Source: Crithidia expoeki (Eukaryota; Euglenozoa; Kinetoplastea; Trypanosomatida; Trypanosomatidae). From it: a DNA stretch of 64,000 bases. The notes under the pieces are model-generated. The model was given only the letters and a program-made list of their open reading frames with translations, searched no databases and was not told where the DNA came from. This document shows, piece after piece, positions 50,201 to 58,954 of the stretch (the first letter of the stretch is position 1; every line of letters begins with the position of its first letter). Made by a program: the position numbers and the translations under genes. The stretch covers positions 682,001-746,000 of the forward strand of contig OESE01000218.1 of the NCBI GenBank assembly GCA_900240875.1, given 5' to 3'.

Positions 50201-50749
50201 TTCGGCTTCTTCCTTGGTCGGCATATGGTAAATTGTAGATCGAAACGCTGATATGTGAAAGAGAGCTTGCAGCAGCGAGTTCAAGTAACAAGTCGCACCT
50301 TGATTCAGTAAGCCGTTGTAGCGCGAAATACTTGGGATCTCCTTGTGCGCTTCGGTCGTATTGTCTTTCCTCAAGGATTTCCCATCGTTCACGTACTGCT
50401 CGCGGTAAGGCAGACTATTCACATTTGCGTAGCCCAAGAGCGGACCGTTGTTTGTGAACGGGCTAAACTGGTGGGCGGTGAGGTGGCGGTGAATCATGTA
50501 GTTATCACATATTCTTCCGTTGCTGTGAAGCGCGGTGAGGTGCTGCAACGCTCGCAGGAAAAGAGGAAACAGCGATGGGTCAATTCCGCATTCCCTGAAC
50601 ACGGAGAGACGCTCTTTACCGGACATAGTGCTGAAATCCAGGAGGGTGTAGGTGCACTTTTCCAGCGACGCTTCGGAAGGAAGCAGTTTTCTGTTGAACA
50701 GGCTGTCGTTCCAGAAAACGTGCTTCGCAACTTCTAAAACTGAGAGCAT
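47255..50749 (-). CDS. USP7-type ubiquitin carboxyl-terminal hydrolase
   Basis: 1164 residues; a C19 deubiquitinating cysteine protease. The catalytic domain runs about 144-480. The Cys box YNGLLNQGATCYLNSLLQ has the nucleophile at C154; ESFGWGSSDSFIQHDVHEL is very close to the human USP7 sequence; the His box is HSGSNTGFGHYFCFL, with WYKFNDETV following. The C-terminal 600 residues match the USP7 layout of ubiquitin-like HUBL domains and end in a short tail after GKREDK, comparable to the self-activating tail of USP7. The N-terminal 140 residues do not resemble the TRAF/MATH substrate-binding domain. The ATG at 50749 (MLSVLEV) is preferred over a TTG 29 codons upstream, because the extension crosses an A12 tract and polypyrimidine sequence. 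Confidence 0.92.
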   Translation of the reverse strand: MLSVLEVAKHVFWNDSLFNRKLLPSEASLEKCTYTLLDFSTMSGKERLSVFRECGIDPSLFPLFLRALQHLTALHSNGRICDNYMIHRHLTAHQFSPFTNNGPLLGYANVNSLPYREQYVNDGKSLRKDNTTEAHKEIPSISRYNGLLNQGATCYLNSLLQALFHISAFRSTIYHMPTKEEAEENGSSDSSRAKSIPYALQRLFCHLQTSTKAVGTRELTESFGWGSSDSFIQHDVHELTRVLLDNLEEKLTAQQAEMGYSNPEDNAIHQLFTGSLESYIKVEDANYFGSREEPFYDLQLVVKNKKNIYSSFDAFFQVEVLDGKNKYCLETNGKKEYHRAEKGVRLKSVPPILLLHLARFDYDIQRGETKIFTRWEYYNTLDLSRYMPQASREDTQYTLCSVLVHSGSNTGFGHYFCFLMCSGSWYKFNDETVTPAKLKEVFGNNFGGFRLNYWGSEIPNTANAYMLVYIRTSQLTSILRPISASDVPKHVVEQLERERIEQEQRVKEQAEDYLYGRVHFIQPKEIVDQEEYLTSRCPVAQKFSSQKTLRLLLEADALPAFQGFVSRQLDIAPRQQLLWVAAPRTESSKLRLSKQVKDGMKVKELLQKDKECCVLVTTPFSAPMIELDPECARREYEVFHHKLYDPLQLKLMFVGCTVLHRDPHADTKRALEGMEACVREMIAELPDDTDKRHGHHLKKSPAGKHGFASRHTSTVSLDACKSRQDLAAQDEEGVGAVVRGKLQEKLVVVRETEGHNFLPCSTLISGDILIWRLDTPNEDPANIFYPDIQSFQHFLHHRIPVEIKLNRYPDYPSLIATELAEDMTYEQLQRYVARLIGDLENYDRIRFTRHNPETELPYFMKGKKQDRPTLARLLMPASSRIPALSEYLYYEYCKYTVTEIENAHSLQFKLYGDNVKAVSAHWILLPRELPITAIALFSACVREIQKDYAAGNCPAVTALLKEDPENARGNSTLSFVRSLMTMDVNKAHEVLRLADVWRGRVYNVLDRDHALVFEHQTFEESAEYRIEHIPKPIPGVALQDQAVFPVHHFTMVRQRRDQIETHSEPFSMYVDFNEPSSRLLRRIATKLEMSYAAVQDWKVCVVKENRVEVIPPDAPMGKHIHSFCPMSCFEPNQAEPFKAAFIGLEHAPLSKRTGKREDKVLILN

Positions 50750-51381
50750 CGTGAGGTCCCGGGTTCTTTTTTTTTTTGCATAAAGAGGAGACGATTTAGG
50801 GCGCGAGGGCGAATAGTGAAACGCAATTGTAAACAACGACTTTGAGTATGTAAATGAACTTGAGAAAAGGGATAAAAGCTAGCTGGGAGATTTGATAGTG
50901 CGCAGTCACCTTTGTCGACAAGGTGATAGCGCCTGACAAAAAGAGTTTCTTCTCTGCTCGCCTTCACAGAAAAAAAAGGAAACAAAATACAGGAGGATCA
51001 CTATTGACAGATGTAAACGTGGGCGGAGGACAAAAGTGGGGGATAATAATTTCGGGTTTTCAACACCCTTCTGCATATTATTCTCAGTCACATTTTCAGT
51101 TTTACTTTTTTTCTTACATACATAATAAAAATTTAGACCTCCTGCCAACATATGCATGGAGAGCACTGTAGGTTTACACTTTGGAAAAATGCCGCCCAAC
51201 AATCTCAGGCTACATGGGAGTAGTTGAGTTGAAACCCTACTTTTTGACCCACTAGTCTGTTCACCGTTTTCTGTGCGTGCGTGCTTCCGCCTTTGTTGTT
51301 GTTTGCTTCTTTACGTACATCAGCGACTGTAACAAAGATTTACATTCCTATAAAGAAATCTCTCCTGACAAAAGAAAAAAA
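50750..51381. other. Spacer between USP7-like gene and roadblock gene
   Basis: A/T-rich intergenic sequence with a T12 run at about 50768-50779 and an A8 run near 50970. No other feature was seen. Confidence 0.4.
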
Positions 51382-51675
51382 TCACTCGGCAATATTTTGA
51401 ATGACAATAAGAATGAAATCTTTGTCCGGGGCGACCATAATTTCGTTCTTCTTGGAGCGAACACGCAGAAAGGAAAGATCATTGGTAGGATCTAGGTCAC
51501 GAACACAGTGCCGCGCTTTCGCAGCTAGTGAGGTGATGAGATGAGCGTATTGGTTCTGAACAACTGTATCTTCAATAGTGCTCCGTATAGGCGTGCCTTC
51601 GTTGTCGACCACGATGATTCCCGTGACATTTGGTCGCTGGCTAATGCGCTGGAAAGTCTCCTCTATCTCGGACAT
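51382..51675 (-). CDS. Dynein light chain, roadblock/LC7 type
   Basis: 97 residues, the normal length for this family. The fold is covered end to end: helix [15 protein letters not shown], strand [16 protein letters not shown] (19-34), helix [20 protein letters not shown], then strands [27 protein letters not shown]. Roadblock proteins dimerise and bind dynein intermediate chains in cytoplasmic, axonemal and intraflagellar-transport dyneins. Which complex this one serves cannot be told from sequence alone. The ATG at 51675 gives the family-typical N-terminus. Confidence 0.93.
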   Translation of the reverse strand: MSEIEETFQRISQRPNVTGIIVVDNEGTPIRSTIEDTVVQNQYAHLITSLAAKARHCVRDLDPTNDLSFLRVRSKKNEIMVAPDKDFILIVIQNIAE

Positions 51676-51882
51676 TGCGAGGTTGATTGAAAGTCGATAG
51701 AGTCTACCTTCAGTTTCAAGCTGGTAAAGTATGAAGGGGGAAGAGCTAATGCAGCCGTTCTACAAAACAGAGAGAAAGAAGAGGAAGTGAGAGGAAAAAA
51801 ACGCTAGTTTCTTCTTACTAACACATTTTTAAACTCCAGAATACAGATTTAGAAGACACTGCAAACAGAAAAAAAACTCTTC

Positions 51883-51923
<41 letters not shown>

Positions 51924-52304
51924 GTAGTAGTAGGAGTAGTATTACTACTACTTCAGGTTAGCTTTTTTGCTATTAACGTGGAGTGGATTTACCTGATATC
52001 GTCCATTGATATAGTTTTACGTTTTCTTTTTCGCGACTTTCGGAGGTAGACCACGCCTGCCGGAGGCTTGCAGGTTCCGATGTACCACGGAGAAAACTAA
52101 AAAGACAAAACAACGATAATACAATAAAATCAGCAATGTGGGACAGCAGTAAACTAAGCTTGCTACTTTTAGTTTAATACCACACAAAAGAGAAAGGTCG
52201 CGTGTTTCTCAATTGGCCATGCACTCTCGCAAACAATCTTTGAGAACGCCGTAGATTAAAACATAAGAAAAGTTAAAAGGACGCCAGTGAGGCTTTTTTT
52301 TCTT
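51676..52304. other. Spacer between roadblock gene and glycosyltransferase-like gene
   Basis: Holds the (AT)n repeat and GTA-rich palindrome listed separately. The remainder is A/T-rich with several A8-A9 runs. No RNA gene was seen. Confidence 0.4.
51885..51952. repeat. (TA)18 microsatellite followed by GTA-rich inverted repeat
   Basis: Eighteen TA units (51885-51920) run straight into GTA triplets. AGTAGTA (51935-51941) and TACTACT (51943-51949) form a perfect 7-bp inverted repeat around one T. The block lies about 210 bases upstream of the roadblock start. Confidence 0.9.
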
Positions 52305-53684
52305 TTACTTATGTAAAAGAAGATTAACAGCAGAGTACACGATGCACAGGAGGAGGCTCAAAATAAACGTTGAAAGTACAATTACACCACCATGATAACC
52401 ATAGGGAGAAGCGAGGAGCGCAGGGTCGCAGAAAAAATCTGTATTTTTAATTCCTAGTTGCACTGTAAGTTCCACAATGTCCAAAGCTTTCTGCGCTCCA
52501 CCCATCATAAAGCCCATTCGTCGTATAGCACGAATGTTGTTTCTTTCCGTTGTGCTATTATGTAGAGCCACTGCTGTTGAAAGCACCTTTTCTGGTAACG
52601 AGAGTGACGCGCAAAGTCCAACACCAGCGCGGCGAACCTGACTACAATGCTCTGGATGCCTGCCAACGTACACCATCGGCGACTCCATAAAGACGGCGTC
52701 ATGTAATACATCAACAAGTTTATCCGATAGCACAACTAACGGAGTGTATCCACGCAGCACTGATGTCGGTGACGCGTAAACGCTACCTGTCATTCTCACT
52801 CGTGTACTTTCCGTTTCAATACTTGTGCGAGCTAAAGGGAACACACCTTGAGTGTCATGCCACAAAACGCACGAATTTGTAGCATTCGCCACTTTGTCAA
52901 GTAGATTATAGATATCAAGTTTCATAACGTTGCTCTCGGTTGCAATGCTCGCGTAAACGAATCGGCTGGAACATGTCTGCTGCCAATTAGACCTGGTCTC
53001 TGTAGTGTCTGAAACGAAAACTTGTGAGTCAGTGCGAAAAAATCCAACAGGATGTATATTTGGACAGCAGCCATCAAACACATCGAGCCCTGGAATACCT
53101 TGCGTTATAACATGATGGTTAGAATAAAAGTCTATAGCCGAATTCGGACCCCGGGTACCGATAAGCGCCGCAAAGAAGGCGCTAGCAGCACTTTGCGCAG
53201 CATCATATAGAGAGTTACTATTACGCAAACTTATAGTTTGGTGGCTTAGAGAGGCAAAGCCCCCTTCTCTGTTTTTTGAAGTCGTCTCGGCAATAACTAG
53301 TAATGGCACCTGGTAGTGCTTGCTGAGCTCTTCAGAGCCTTTGAAGTTCGACGATGCCAACACAACGCTAGGAAGGATTTGGCGTTTACGCAGTTCAGCT
53401 CGTGCAAGGCCAAAAACAGCACGCGGCGCAGCACTGCACTTGTCATCCGGACAAAAAAGAGGCAGACATAAGTGATAGTCTAGCGCTTGCTTGCATGCGC
53501 CTCCGTTTGCGGAGTTAACGAAAACAACAGCTGTGTGACTTCTCTGACGAGCGGCTTGAACTAACGAGCGTATCTTCAGCAACTCCGCTACATCTCCTGA
53601 TGAAATAAATACAAGGTTAAGTCCGCTAACAGGATGAGTGAAAGCAAGAAAAAGGTAGAAAAACGACCAAAATGTCAGTTTCAT
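52305..53684 (-). CDS. Degenerate UDP-glycosyltransferase-like membrane protein
   Basis: 459 residues: a signal peptide (about 1-21, cut near VSG-LN), a lumenal region, and one C-terminal membrane segment (about 433-455) with a two- to four-residue cytosolic tail ending HK. This is the topology of ER-type GT1 UDP-glycosyltransferases. The C-terminal half follows the UGT pattern: VYASIATES in place of 'vyvSfGS', then TPLVVLSDKLVDVLHDAVFMESPMVYV where UGTs have 'THgGlNSvlEAl..gvPmv', then RRAGVGL. The sugar-nucleotide residues are lost: THGG is LSDK and the DQ pair is EH. Enzyme activity is thus unlikely or altered. This is the first gene transcribed leftwards from the strand-switch region. The ATG at 53684 follows an AG at 53739-53740. 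Confidence 0.55.
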   Translation of the reverse strand: MKLTFWSFFYLFLAFTHPVSGLNLVFISSGDVAELLKIRSLVQAARQRSHTAVVFVNSANGGACKQALDYHLCLPLFCPDDKCSAAPRAVFGLARAELRKRQILPSVVLASSNFKGSEELSKHYQVPLLVIAETTSKNREGGFASLSHQTISLRNSNSLYDAAQSAASAFFAALIGTRGPNSAIDFYSNHHVITQGIPGLDVFDGCCPNIHPVGFFRTDSQVFVSDTTETRSNWQQTCSSRFVYASIATESNVMKLDIYNLLDKVANATNSCVLWHDTQGVFPLARTSIETESTRVRMTGSVYASPTSVLRGYTPLVVLSDKLVDVLHDAVFMESPMVYVGRHPEHCSQVRRAGVGLCASLSLPEKVLSTAVALHNSTTERNNIRAIRRMGFMMGGAQKALDIVELTVQLGIKNTDFFCDPALLASPYGYHGGVIVLSTFILSLLLCIVYSAVNLLLHK

Positions 53685-53738
53685 TCTTTCTTTTCGATTT
53701 CACATGGCGATGGTGAGTAGTTACGCGCTGTTGAAAAA

Positions 53739-53760
53739 CTCGGCAAAAAGAAAAAAGAAT
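53739..53760 (-). promoter_or_regulatory. Probable trans-splice acceptor of glycosyltransferase-like gene
   Basis: On the minus strand TTCTTTTTTCTTTTTG (plus-strand 53744-53759) is followed by its first AG at 53739-53740, 54 bases before the start codon. Confidence 0.55.
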
Positions 53761-54501
53761 CAAACAAAAGCGAGAAAATTTCGATAGACAAGAGTGCCAC
53801 AAAGTAAAGGGTTACATACTAACAGGCTGTTTATAACTGCTTTCTTTGTCATTATTATTTGAGCACAAGTGTCGGGGGATGCCCAAGGTTCAAAATAAGA
53901 AACTCATACCAAGCGCCTTAGTTAAATGTGTGTGCCGCAACCAGTAGTGGAAAGTGGTTTATTAACTCTTGACCCTGCTGTTAGCATGGAATCTTAAATT
54001 AGCTCCCTTCTCTGTTTAAAAAAAAAAAAGTCTATAAGAGAGACACAAGGGTTTGCGCAAGGTTGCCATTTTAGAATAGTGAGGACAACAGCCTTCGTTT
54101 TAGTTTCCAACTCTTGAAAACTGACAGCAGGCATTATGAAGGTTGCAGTCTCTGATCTCCAGAGGTTCATCGAAAAAGTGGGTGTGAACATTTCTTTCCA
54201 TTGTAACACTTCTTTTTTTATTCTCTAGGTTTTACCGTACTTTTGTGCCTCCAGTAAGCTCGAACAAATATTAGCTCGGAGTGATAGATAAGTCATTTGA
54301 CCACTTGGCGGAGGCTGAACATATATACGCCTGTGAACGCAAAACCTGATGGACTTTGTTGCACCGGTCTATTCGAGTAAAACGGTGAATGTTTACTCAC
54401 CGCTTCCGAATTAATGGCGTAAACATCGTAGTAAACGGAAAGGTCAGGTGGCTGCTAAACAAATACTTCGTGGGAGATAGATTTCGAAAACTCACCCAGC
54501 G

Positions 54502-54511
54502 CCCCCCCCCC
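54502..54511. repeat. Ten-C homopolymer in strand-switch region
   Basis: A run of ten C, then tccacaccc. It reads as a G tract on the minus strand, pointing into the left-hand unit. It is one of only two G/C homopolymers of ten or more that I noticed in the window. Confidence 0.9.
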
Positions 54512-55483
54512 TCCACACCCGTACACACATCGACTAACTCATTGGCACGGCCACTCTGAATTGACGTCTTTGAGTTTAAGTTGGCCGGTTAGCTGCACCG
54601 ACGAGACGAAAAGTGGGTGTACAAAAGCGCATTAAGCGTGTGCCGACTTGGCAACAATTGTAGATATTAAAAGCCGAAAGGCAGTGAAGTCATTTGTTCA
54701 AAAAGTATATATATATTAATACATATATTTTTCTTTCACAGCTAAGTGAATTGAGGTTGTTGAGGTGAAATATGCAAAGTTGAGCAGTTGATCGTATAAC
54801 TCTTATGACTGGTTTGGTACTGACATCAGGAACATGAAACTTTAAACGGAAGGCTTTTTAGTAACCGCTGTCATTAAGTATCTATTCGCTAAGTTGAATA
54901 ACAGTGTTGAGTTGACTAGCAAACATCCCCTTTTGATTACCGATGTAAACCTGCATTTCAACGTTAACATTTACGGTGCAGCTTCAATTACCTTTGTGTG
55001 CACTTCAGCTGAAAAAACAATGTCTCTAGAGTGAAGCACTAAACACGTTACCGTGAATTTTATGTGTTACTTTTGGCGTAAGTAGTAATCATCCTGCTGC
55101 CCCTTCGTAGAGAATGCAACAAGGAAAACCCAGCCGCTCCCTTTCGTAGGTATATATTTTTTATCAAAACCTGAACCTGTCTCTCTCAAAAGTTTGAACC
55201 GGAGGACGTGAAGCGATAGAAGCGTAAATTTGACGACGCTCTTGGTTTTTTTTTTTTTTAGGTATTTCACGCATCTGGTACTAGCATACACTTTTGTAAA
55301 GATGCTGAAACGCTATTGTTAAACTTGAACAGTAAACCCTGATTGTAGGGATGTTTCAAAAACAAACATAACAAAGGCAAATGTCATCGTTGTTACGCGT
55401 GCCACTAAAGGCAACTCCTAAAGAATTATGTTATTGAACAGTGTTCTTCCTTAGTAGCTGATAGAGAAAAACACCTGTAGTGT

Positions 55484-55555
55484 TCTCGTTTATCTCTTTG
55501 TTTTGGTCCTCTTTGCTTTCCTCCCTGTATCTCTTTTCATTTCCATGGGTTTGAG
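55484..55555 (+). promoter_or_regulatory. Probable trans-splice acceptor of first plus-strand gene
   Basis: A 65-base stretch dominated by T and C (from ttctcgtttatctc to ctcttttcatttcc) is followed by its first AG at 55554-55555, 75 bases before the ATG at 55631. Confidence 0.6.
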
Positions 55556-55630
55556 CAAATCCGTATGTCACATGTTTTCTTTATACTATCTTACATCAAG
55601 AGCAAGAAGGAATACCACAACTATTAGAAA

Positions 55631-56053
55631 ATGCTGCGAACACAGCTCTCTTTAGCGCCGATGTTGTCAAAGGCAACACGCCTACAACTAGGAAACATCA
55701 AAACGGAATACGGCATGGTTTCTACCGCTGCTGGATCTGCGGAGAAGTGGGGCTTTCTGTTTGGCGGTAACGTATACCCGCTCGTTAGTTTAGGATTTGG
55801 CATTTTCATGGTCTGCGCTGCCATAACAGTTGCCGGTACGTACCAGCAGTATCGCGATATGATTATAATGACCGAGCACATTTCTTACGAGGATGTGAAG
55901 GACCGCTGCCTCACACCAATGCCAGGCTGGGCGCGCCTGCGCACCATTCAGATTTCGCATCCTTTTGGCCCGATGACGTACCGCGATCCCACACCTTTAG
56001 ATTGGTTGCCGTTTGAGCTGAAGCTTGGATACGTTAAGCAAGCTTCCTATTAA
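55631..56053 (+). CDS. Small single-TM protein, probably mitochondrial
   Basis: 140 residues. The N-terminus (MLRTQLSLAPMLSKATRLQL) is basic, hydroxylated and free of acidic residues for 20 positions, like a mitochondrial presequence. One membrane segment lies at about 48-70. The C-terminal 70 residues are polar with conserved-looking Trp, Pro and Tyr residues (PMPGWARLRTIQISHPFGPMTYRDPTPLDWLP). The layout suits an accessory subunit of a respiratory-chain complex or ATP synthase, many of which are lineage-specific in trypanosomatids; I cannot name it. It is the first gene of the plus-strand unit. The ATG at 55631 follows an AG at 55554-55555. Confidence 0.8.
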   Translation: MLRTQLSLAPMLSKATRLQLGNIKTEYGMVSTAAGSAEKWGFLFGGNVYPLVSLGFGIFMVCAAITVAGTYQQYRDMIIMTEHISYEDVKDRCLTPMPGWARLRTIQISHPFGPMTYRDPTPLDWLPFELKLGYVKQASY

Positions 56054-56964
56054 GATAGCATCAATTATTCCGAGAAAGCAAAAACAAAAAGTGCCATCGT
56101 GTCAGTTGGTGTCTTAAACGTTTTACTTATTTTTTTTTTCTGTTGCGCACATCAGTTGTTATTTACCTTTAATTCGGCTTCTTCGGCATTTTTTTTTTGT
56201 CAGCTTTTGAACACGAATTGTGTGTTTTCCCCACCTTTAAAGTTGTTTTTTTTTTCCATTATCCCATTTTATCAGCACTAGTTATTAGTAAGTGTTTAGT
56301 GAGAAAAAACAGGAAAGGATATCGGTCATATCTAGATATTAAAGAGAACGACGCTTGTGAATTACTGTAGTTTTCGTTATTATTTTTCACCTCCTTTTTT
56401 GTCCGTGTGAACAGAATCGCGCTTCAGTACTCTTTATCAAAGCAAGAGAAAAGGTAAGCAGAATACTGGGTGGGAAAGGAACAGCTAAATCTAGCACTGT
56501 GTCGTTTACTATTAGGCATTAATGTAGCTTATGAAAAGAAATTTTCGCTTTAACTTCCACGTATTTAGTTCACTGCTTTAACGGCTACAATTAGTGAACG
56601 AGTTTTGCTGCCTTCTACGCGTCCTGTTATTCAAAATAACAACGTTCCAATCAGGTTGTTGAAATTGGGTAAAAGGAAGCGTATTTGAGTGCAGAGACTC
56701 TATGCTGACTCTTGTGTACATACGCTGTGTATCTTAGTGTGTAGATCGTTCCTCCATTTAGTAGCTCTCTCCTCTCTTTCCACACCAACACATACATTCT
56801 CTGAGTGTATGTGTAAAAATGTTTTGGTGATCACGCTCACTAATGAAACTGGCAAAACTGTGTACGGTTTTATGTATTGCTTGAGTGAAAAAAAAAAAAA
56901 GAATCTCGCTGAAGAAAAAAAAAAACTCTCAGTTTTTGTCACCGTGGCCACGAAAGAGAGGAAG
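56054..56964. other. Spacer between small TM gene and RPN13
   Basis: Holds T-rich tracts (56128-56137, 56191-56199, 56247-56256) just past the first gene and two pyrimidine tracts near 56764-56782 and 56924-56940 upstream of RPN13. No other feature was seen. Confidence 0.4.
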
Positions 56965-57711
56965 ATGATCCCGCCGCCGACATTTGTAAAACAACCAGTG
57001 CTGCAGTTCCGTGCCGGGAAGATGAAGTACGCAAACGGTGTTGTTACCGCGGAGAAGCGTAGAGGTTATGTCTCGTTTTTCCCCTCCGGCTCGAACGCGG
57101 TAGAGCTTATTTGGGGCTCAAACGCTGAAACTTCCGCCCCCATTTTGTTGCCCCGTGGGAAAACCAGTGTCAGGTTTGTGGAGCAATGCAAGACAGGTCG
57201 AGTGTTGCTATTTGAGATCAACGACAATGGTGAGAAAAAGCTGCATTTTTATTGGCTCCAGGAAAAGTCTGAAGAAAAGGATAGCACGTATTTGACCGGT
57301 TTGGAGCAACTGCTTGCTGAACGTGTCCCTCCCGCAAACAAACAAACAATCGCGTTAGAAGATTTTAAGAAGATATTGGCGAGTGTGTCGAAAGACAAGA
57401 AAGATATTAGCCTGGCTGACATTTTATCGTCGTCTATTGTCACTGACGAGTTGAACAGGGAAGCTGATTTGTACCGGGCGAAGCTTGCACCGCATCTTCC
57501 GCAAGACACTGACGTGTCGAGTGACTTCATTTCTCAGGTTAAGAACCCGCAAGTTTCACACGCCGCCGCTTTGCTGCAAGCGGCGCTCAAGGATCCTTCA
57601 ACCTACAAACAACTGTGTGCGTCCTTTGGGGTCCCTGAAACGGAGGCAACTGGTGGTGTCTTGGCTTTTGTGAACGGTATTATAAAAAGGGCAAGGGAAG
57701 GGAGGAACTGA
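56965..57711 (+). CDS. RPN13: 26S proteasome ubiquitin receptor Rpn13 (ADRM1)
   Basis: 248 residues. Rpn13 binds Rpn2 and ubiquitin through its N-terminal Pru domain and recruits the deubiquitinase UCH37 through its C-terminal helical domain. The Pru domain is clear at about 12-105: VLQFRAGKM, KRRGYVSFF, VELIWGS, VRFVEQCKTGRVLLFEIN and KKLHFYWLQE match the human order. The helical DEUBAD-type domain covers about 125-245. I chose the ATG at 56965 (MIPPPTF), 33 bases after an AG at 56931-56932. An in-frame ATG at 56809 would add 52 residues that include two poly-Lys runs encoded by A tracts and are probably untranslated leader. The human protein has a longer linker between its domains; this one is compact. 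Confidence 0.92.
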   Translation: MIPPPTFVKQPVLQFRAGKMKYANGVVTAEKRRGYVSFFPSGSNAVELIWGSNAETSAPILLPRGKTSVRFVEQCKTGRVLLFEINDNGEKKLHFYWLQEKSEEKDSTYLTGLEQLLAERVPPANKQTIALEDFKKILASVSKDKKDISLADILSSSIVTDELNREADLYRAKLAPHLPQDTDVSSDFISQVKNPQVSHAAALLQAALKDPSTYKQLCASFGVPETEATGGVLAFVNGIIKRAREGRN

Positions 57712-58321
57712 ACGTTTTATTTTTCAAATAGTTCTCCTTTTTTTTACGGTGATTCTGTTTCATGAAAACTGTCTATTGCTGAATAGTTTTCTTGTGGAAT
57801 CAGTTTCCGTTTATCTACTTTTATGATTGTTTTTTGCCGTGTTTGAGGTTACTCATGCTGTTTTCCTTCTATATTTGTTAAATACGTGAAACAAGCCCTA
57901 AAAAAAGAGTGTCAAAAATAAAATGTCTCTTTTTTCTTCTCGGGTAACTGTTAGAACTTGCGCGAACGTGGTGGTAGACAGCCCACTGCAGACAATTGAT
58001 TGACATACCGGGTCAGCATTTTACACCGGTTATTATTTTTGTGTAAAATAAAGTAGCGTGTAATTTCCGTTCAACCACTTTTTGATTAAAAGAAAATATT
58101 GAAGCTAGATGTCTGCCTCAGCTTTTTATTGTTTTCTCTTGTTTTTTTTTTCTTTCCCTTTTACTGTTTCTACTTTGCGTAGTCTCCACTTTTTTTACTG
58201 TCTATTCACACCTTTCTATTCTGTGTTTTTAATTACGTTACCTCGTTTGCAAGCTATTTACCTAGAGTATGGGTGAGGGCTTTTATGTATAAAGTTGACT
58301 ATCAGGACTAGTTTCGACCGA
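57712..58321. other. Spacer between RPN13 and small coiled-coil gene
   Basis: T-rich intergenic sequence. The pyrimidine tract listed separately near 58131-58182 serves the downstream gene. No RNA gene was seen. Confidence 0.4.
58131..58182 (+). promoter_or_regulatory. Probable trans-splice acceptor upstream of coiled-coil gene
   Basis: A dense T/C tract (gttttctcttg, then ten T and tctttcccttttac) is followed by its first AG at 58181-58182, 139 bases before the ATG at 58322. Confidence 0.5.
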
Positions 58322-58954
58322 ATGCTTAGGCAAAGCGTGCATCTACGGCAAGGCATTCAGCCAGAGCTGCATCGTTATTCACAAGCAACTTTTCATGATG
58401 GGACGCACCGTCAAGCTCCTGGAGACTCGACGCCGTGGCGTGATGTCTCTTCGCCAATTAATCGAATTCGTGCCTGGTGGCTCGCTCCGGCGGCAAAGGG
58501 AAGCGTAGTTGCCGCCTGGTGTTTGACATGTGTTGTTGGTGCTTACTGTTTTAGTATTCAGCAGGACGCAAAAGGGACGTACTTGCTTAACAACGTTCTT
58601 CTGCGCAATCTGCATGAGGAGTCTCAGCGCGCGAACGCCAATGAGGAGCGCGCTGGAGAACTACAAGAGGCGATCCGTCAGTATCTCTCGGAGGAGTCAA
58701 ATCGAAAGCGAAACTCGTCGAAACTGAAGGAGTTTGCCAATTCTAGCGATGAAATTCGAGCTGGAATCGTAAACTATGAGCTCGAGCTTGCACGTGAGCG
58801 AGGACGGGCGGACACGATTCACGAACGTAATCAGGATCTGGTGAAGGAACTGATGCGTTTGCGCCAAGAAATGGCGCAAGTCCGAAAGGACAACGCCACT
58901 TTAGTAGGGGAGATTGAGAAGCTGCAGCGTTTGCTAAAGCGTAGCAGTCAGTAA
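58322..58954 (+). CDS. Single-TM coiled-coil protein, possibly mitochondrial inner membrane
   Basis: 210 residues. The N-terminal 55 are basic, with Arg, His and Gln and few acids, and could be a mitochondrial presequence. One membrane segment lies at about 59-80. The rest is a coiled coil (about 90-205) with a clear heptad pattern near the end (LMRLRQEMAQVRKDNATLVGEIEKLQRLLK). No family is recognised; one-TM coiled-coil proteins in mitochondria often act as tethers or assembly factors. The ATG at 58322 is the first in frame (a TTG lies nine codons upstream). Confidence 0.7.
   Translation: MLRQSVHLRQGIQPELHRYSQATFHDGTHRQAPGDSTPWRDVSSPINRIRAWWLAPAAKGSVVAAWCLTCVVGAYCFSIQQDAKGTYLLNNVLLRNLHEESQRANANEERAGELQEAIRQYLSEESNRKRNSSKLKEFANSSDEIRAGIVNYELELARERGRADTIHERNQDLVKELMRLRQEMAQVRKDNATLVGEIEKLQRLLKRSSQ

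Larger units (their letters stand above)
53685..55630. promoter_or_regulatory. Divergent strand-switch region, presumed polymerase II start zone
   Basis: All genes to the left point left and all to the right point right, so both polycistronic units should start here. The 1.9 kb has no frame that looks coding. It is A/T-rich, with a ten-C run at 54502-54511 followed by further C-rich sequence and an AT-rich stretch at 54704-54730. In trypanosomatids such regions lack classical promoters, carry special histones, and initiate in both directions. G/C homopolymer tracts have been linked to this. No tRNA or other RNA polymerase III gene was found in it. Confidence 0.75.

Noticed and set aside
56809-56964. 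Upstream in-frame ATG of RPN13 giving a longer protein
   Set aside because: The added 52 residues include two poly-Lys runs encoded by A tracts, and a splice acceptor at 56931-56932 would remove the ATG from the mRNA.
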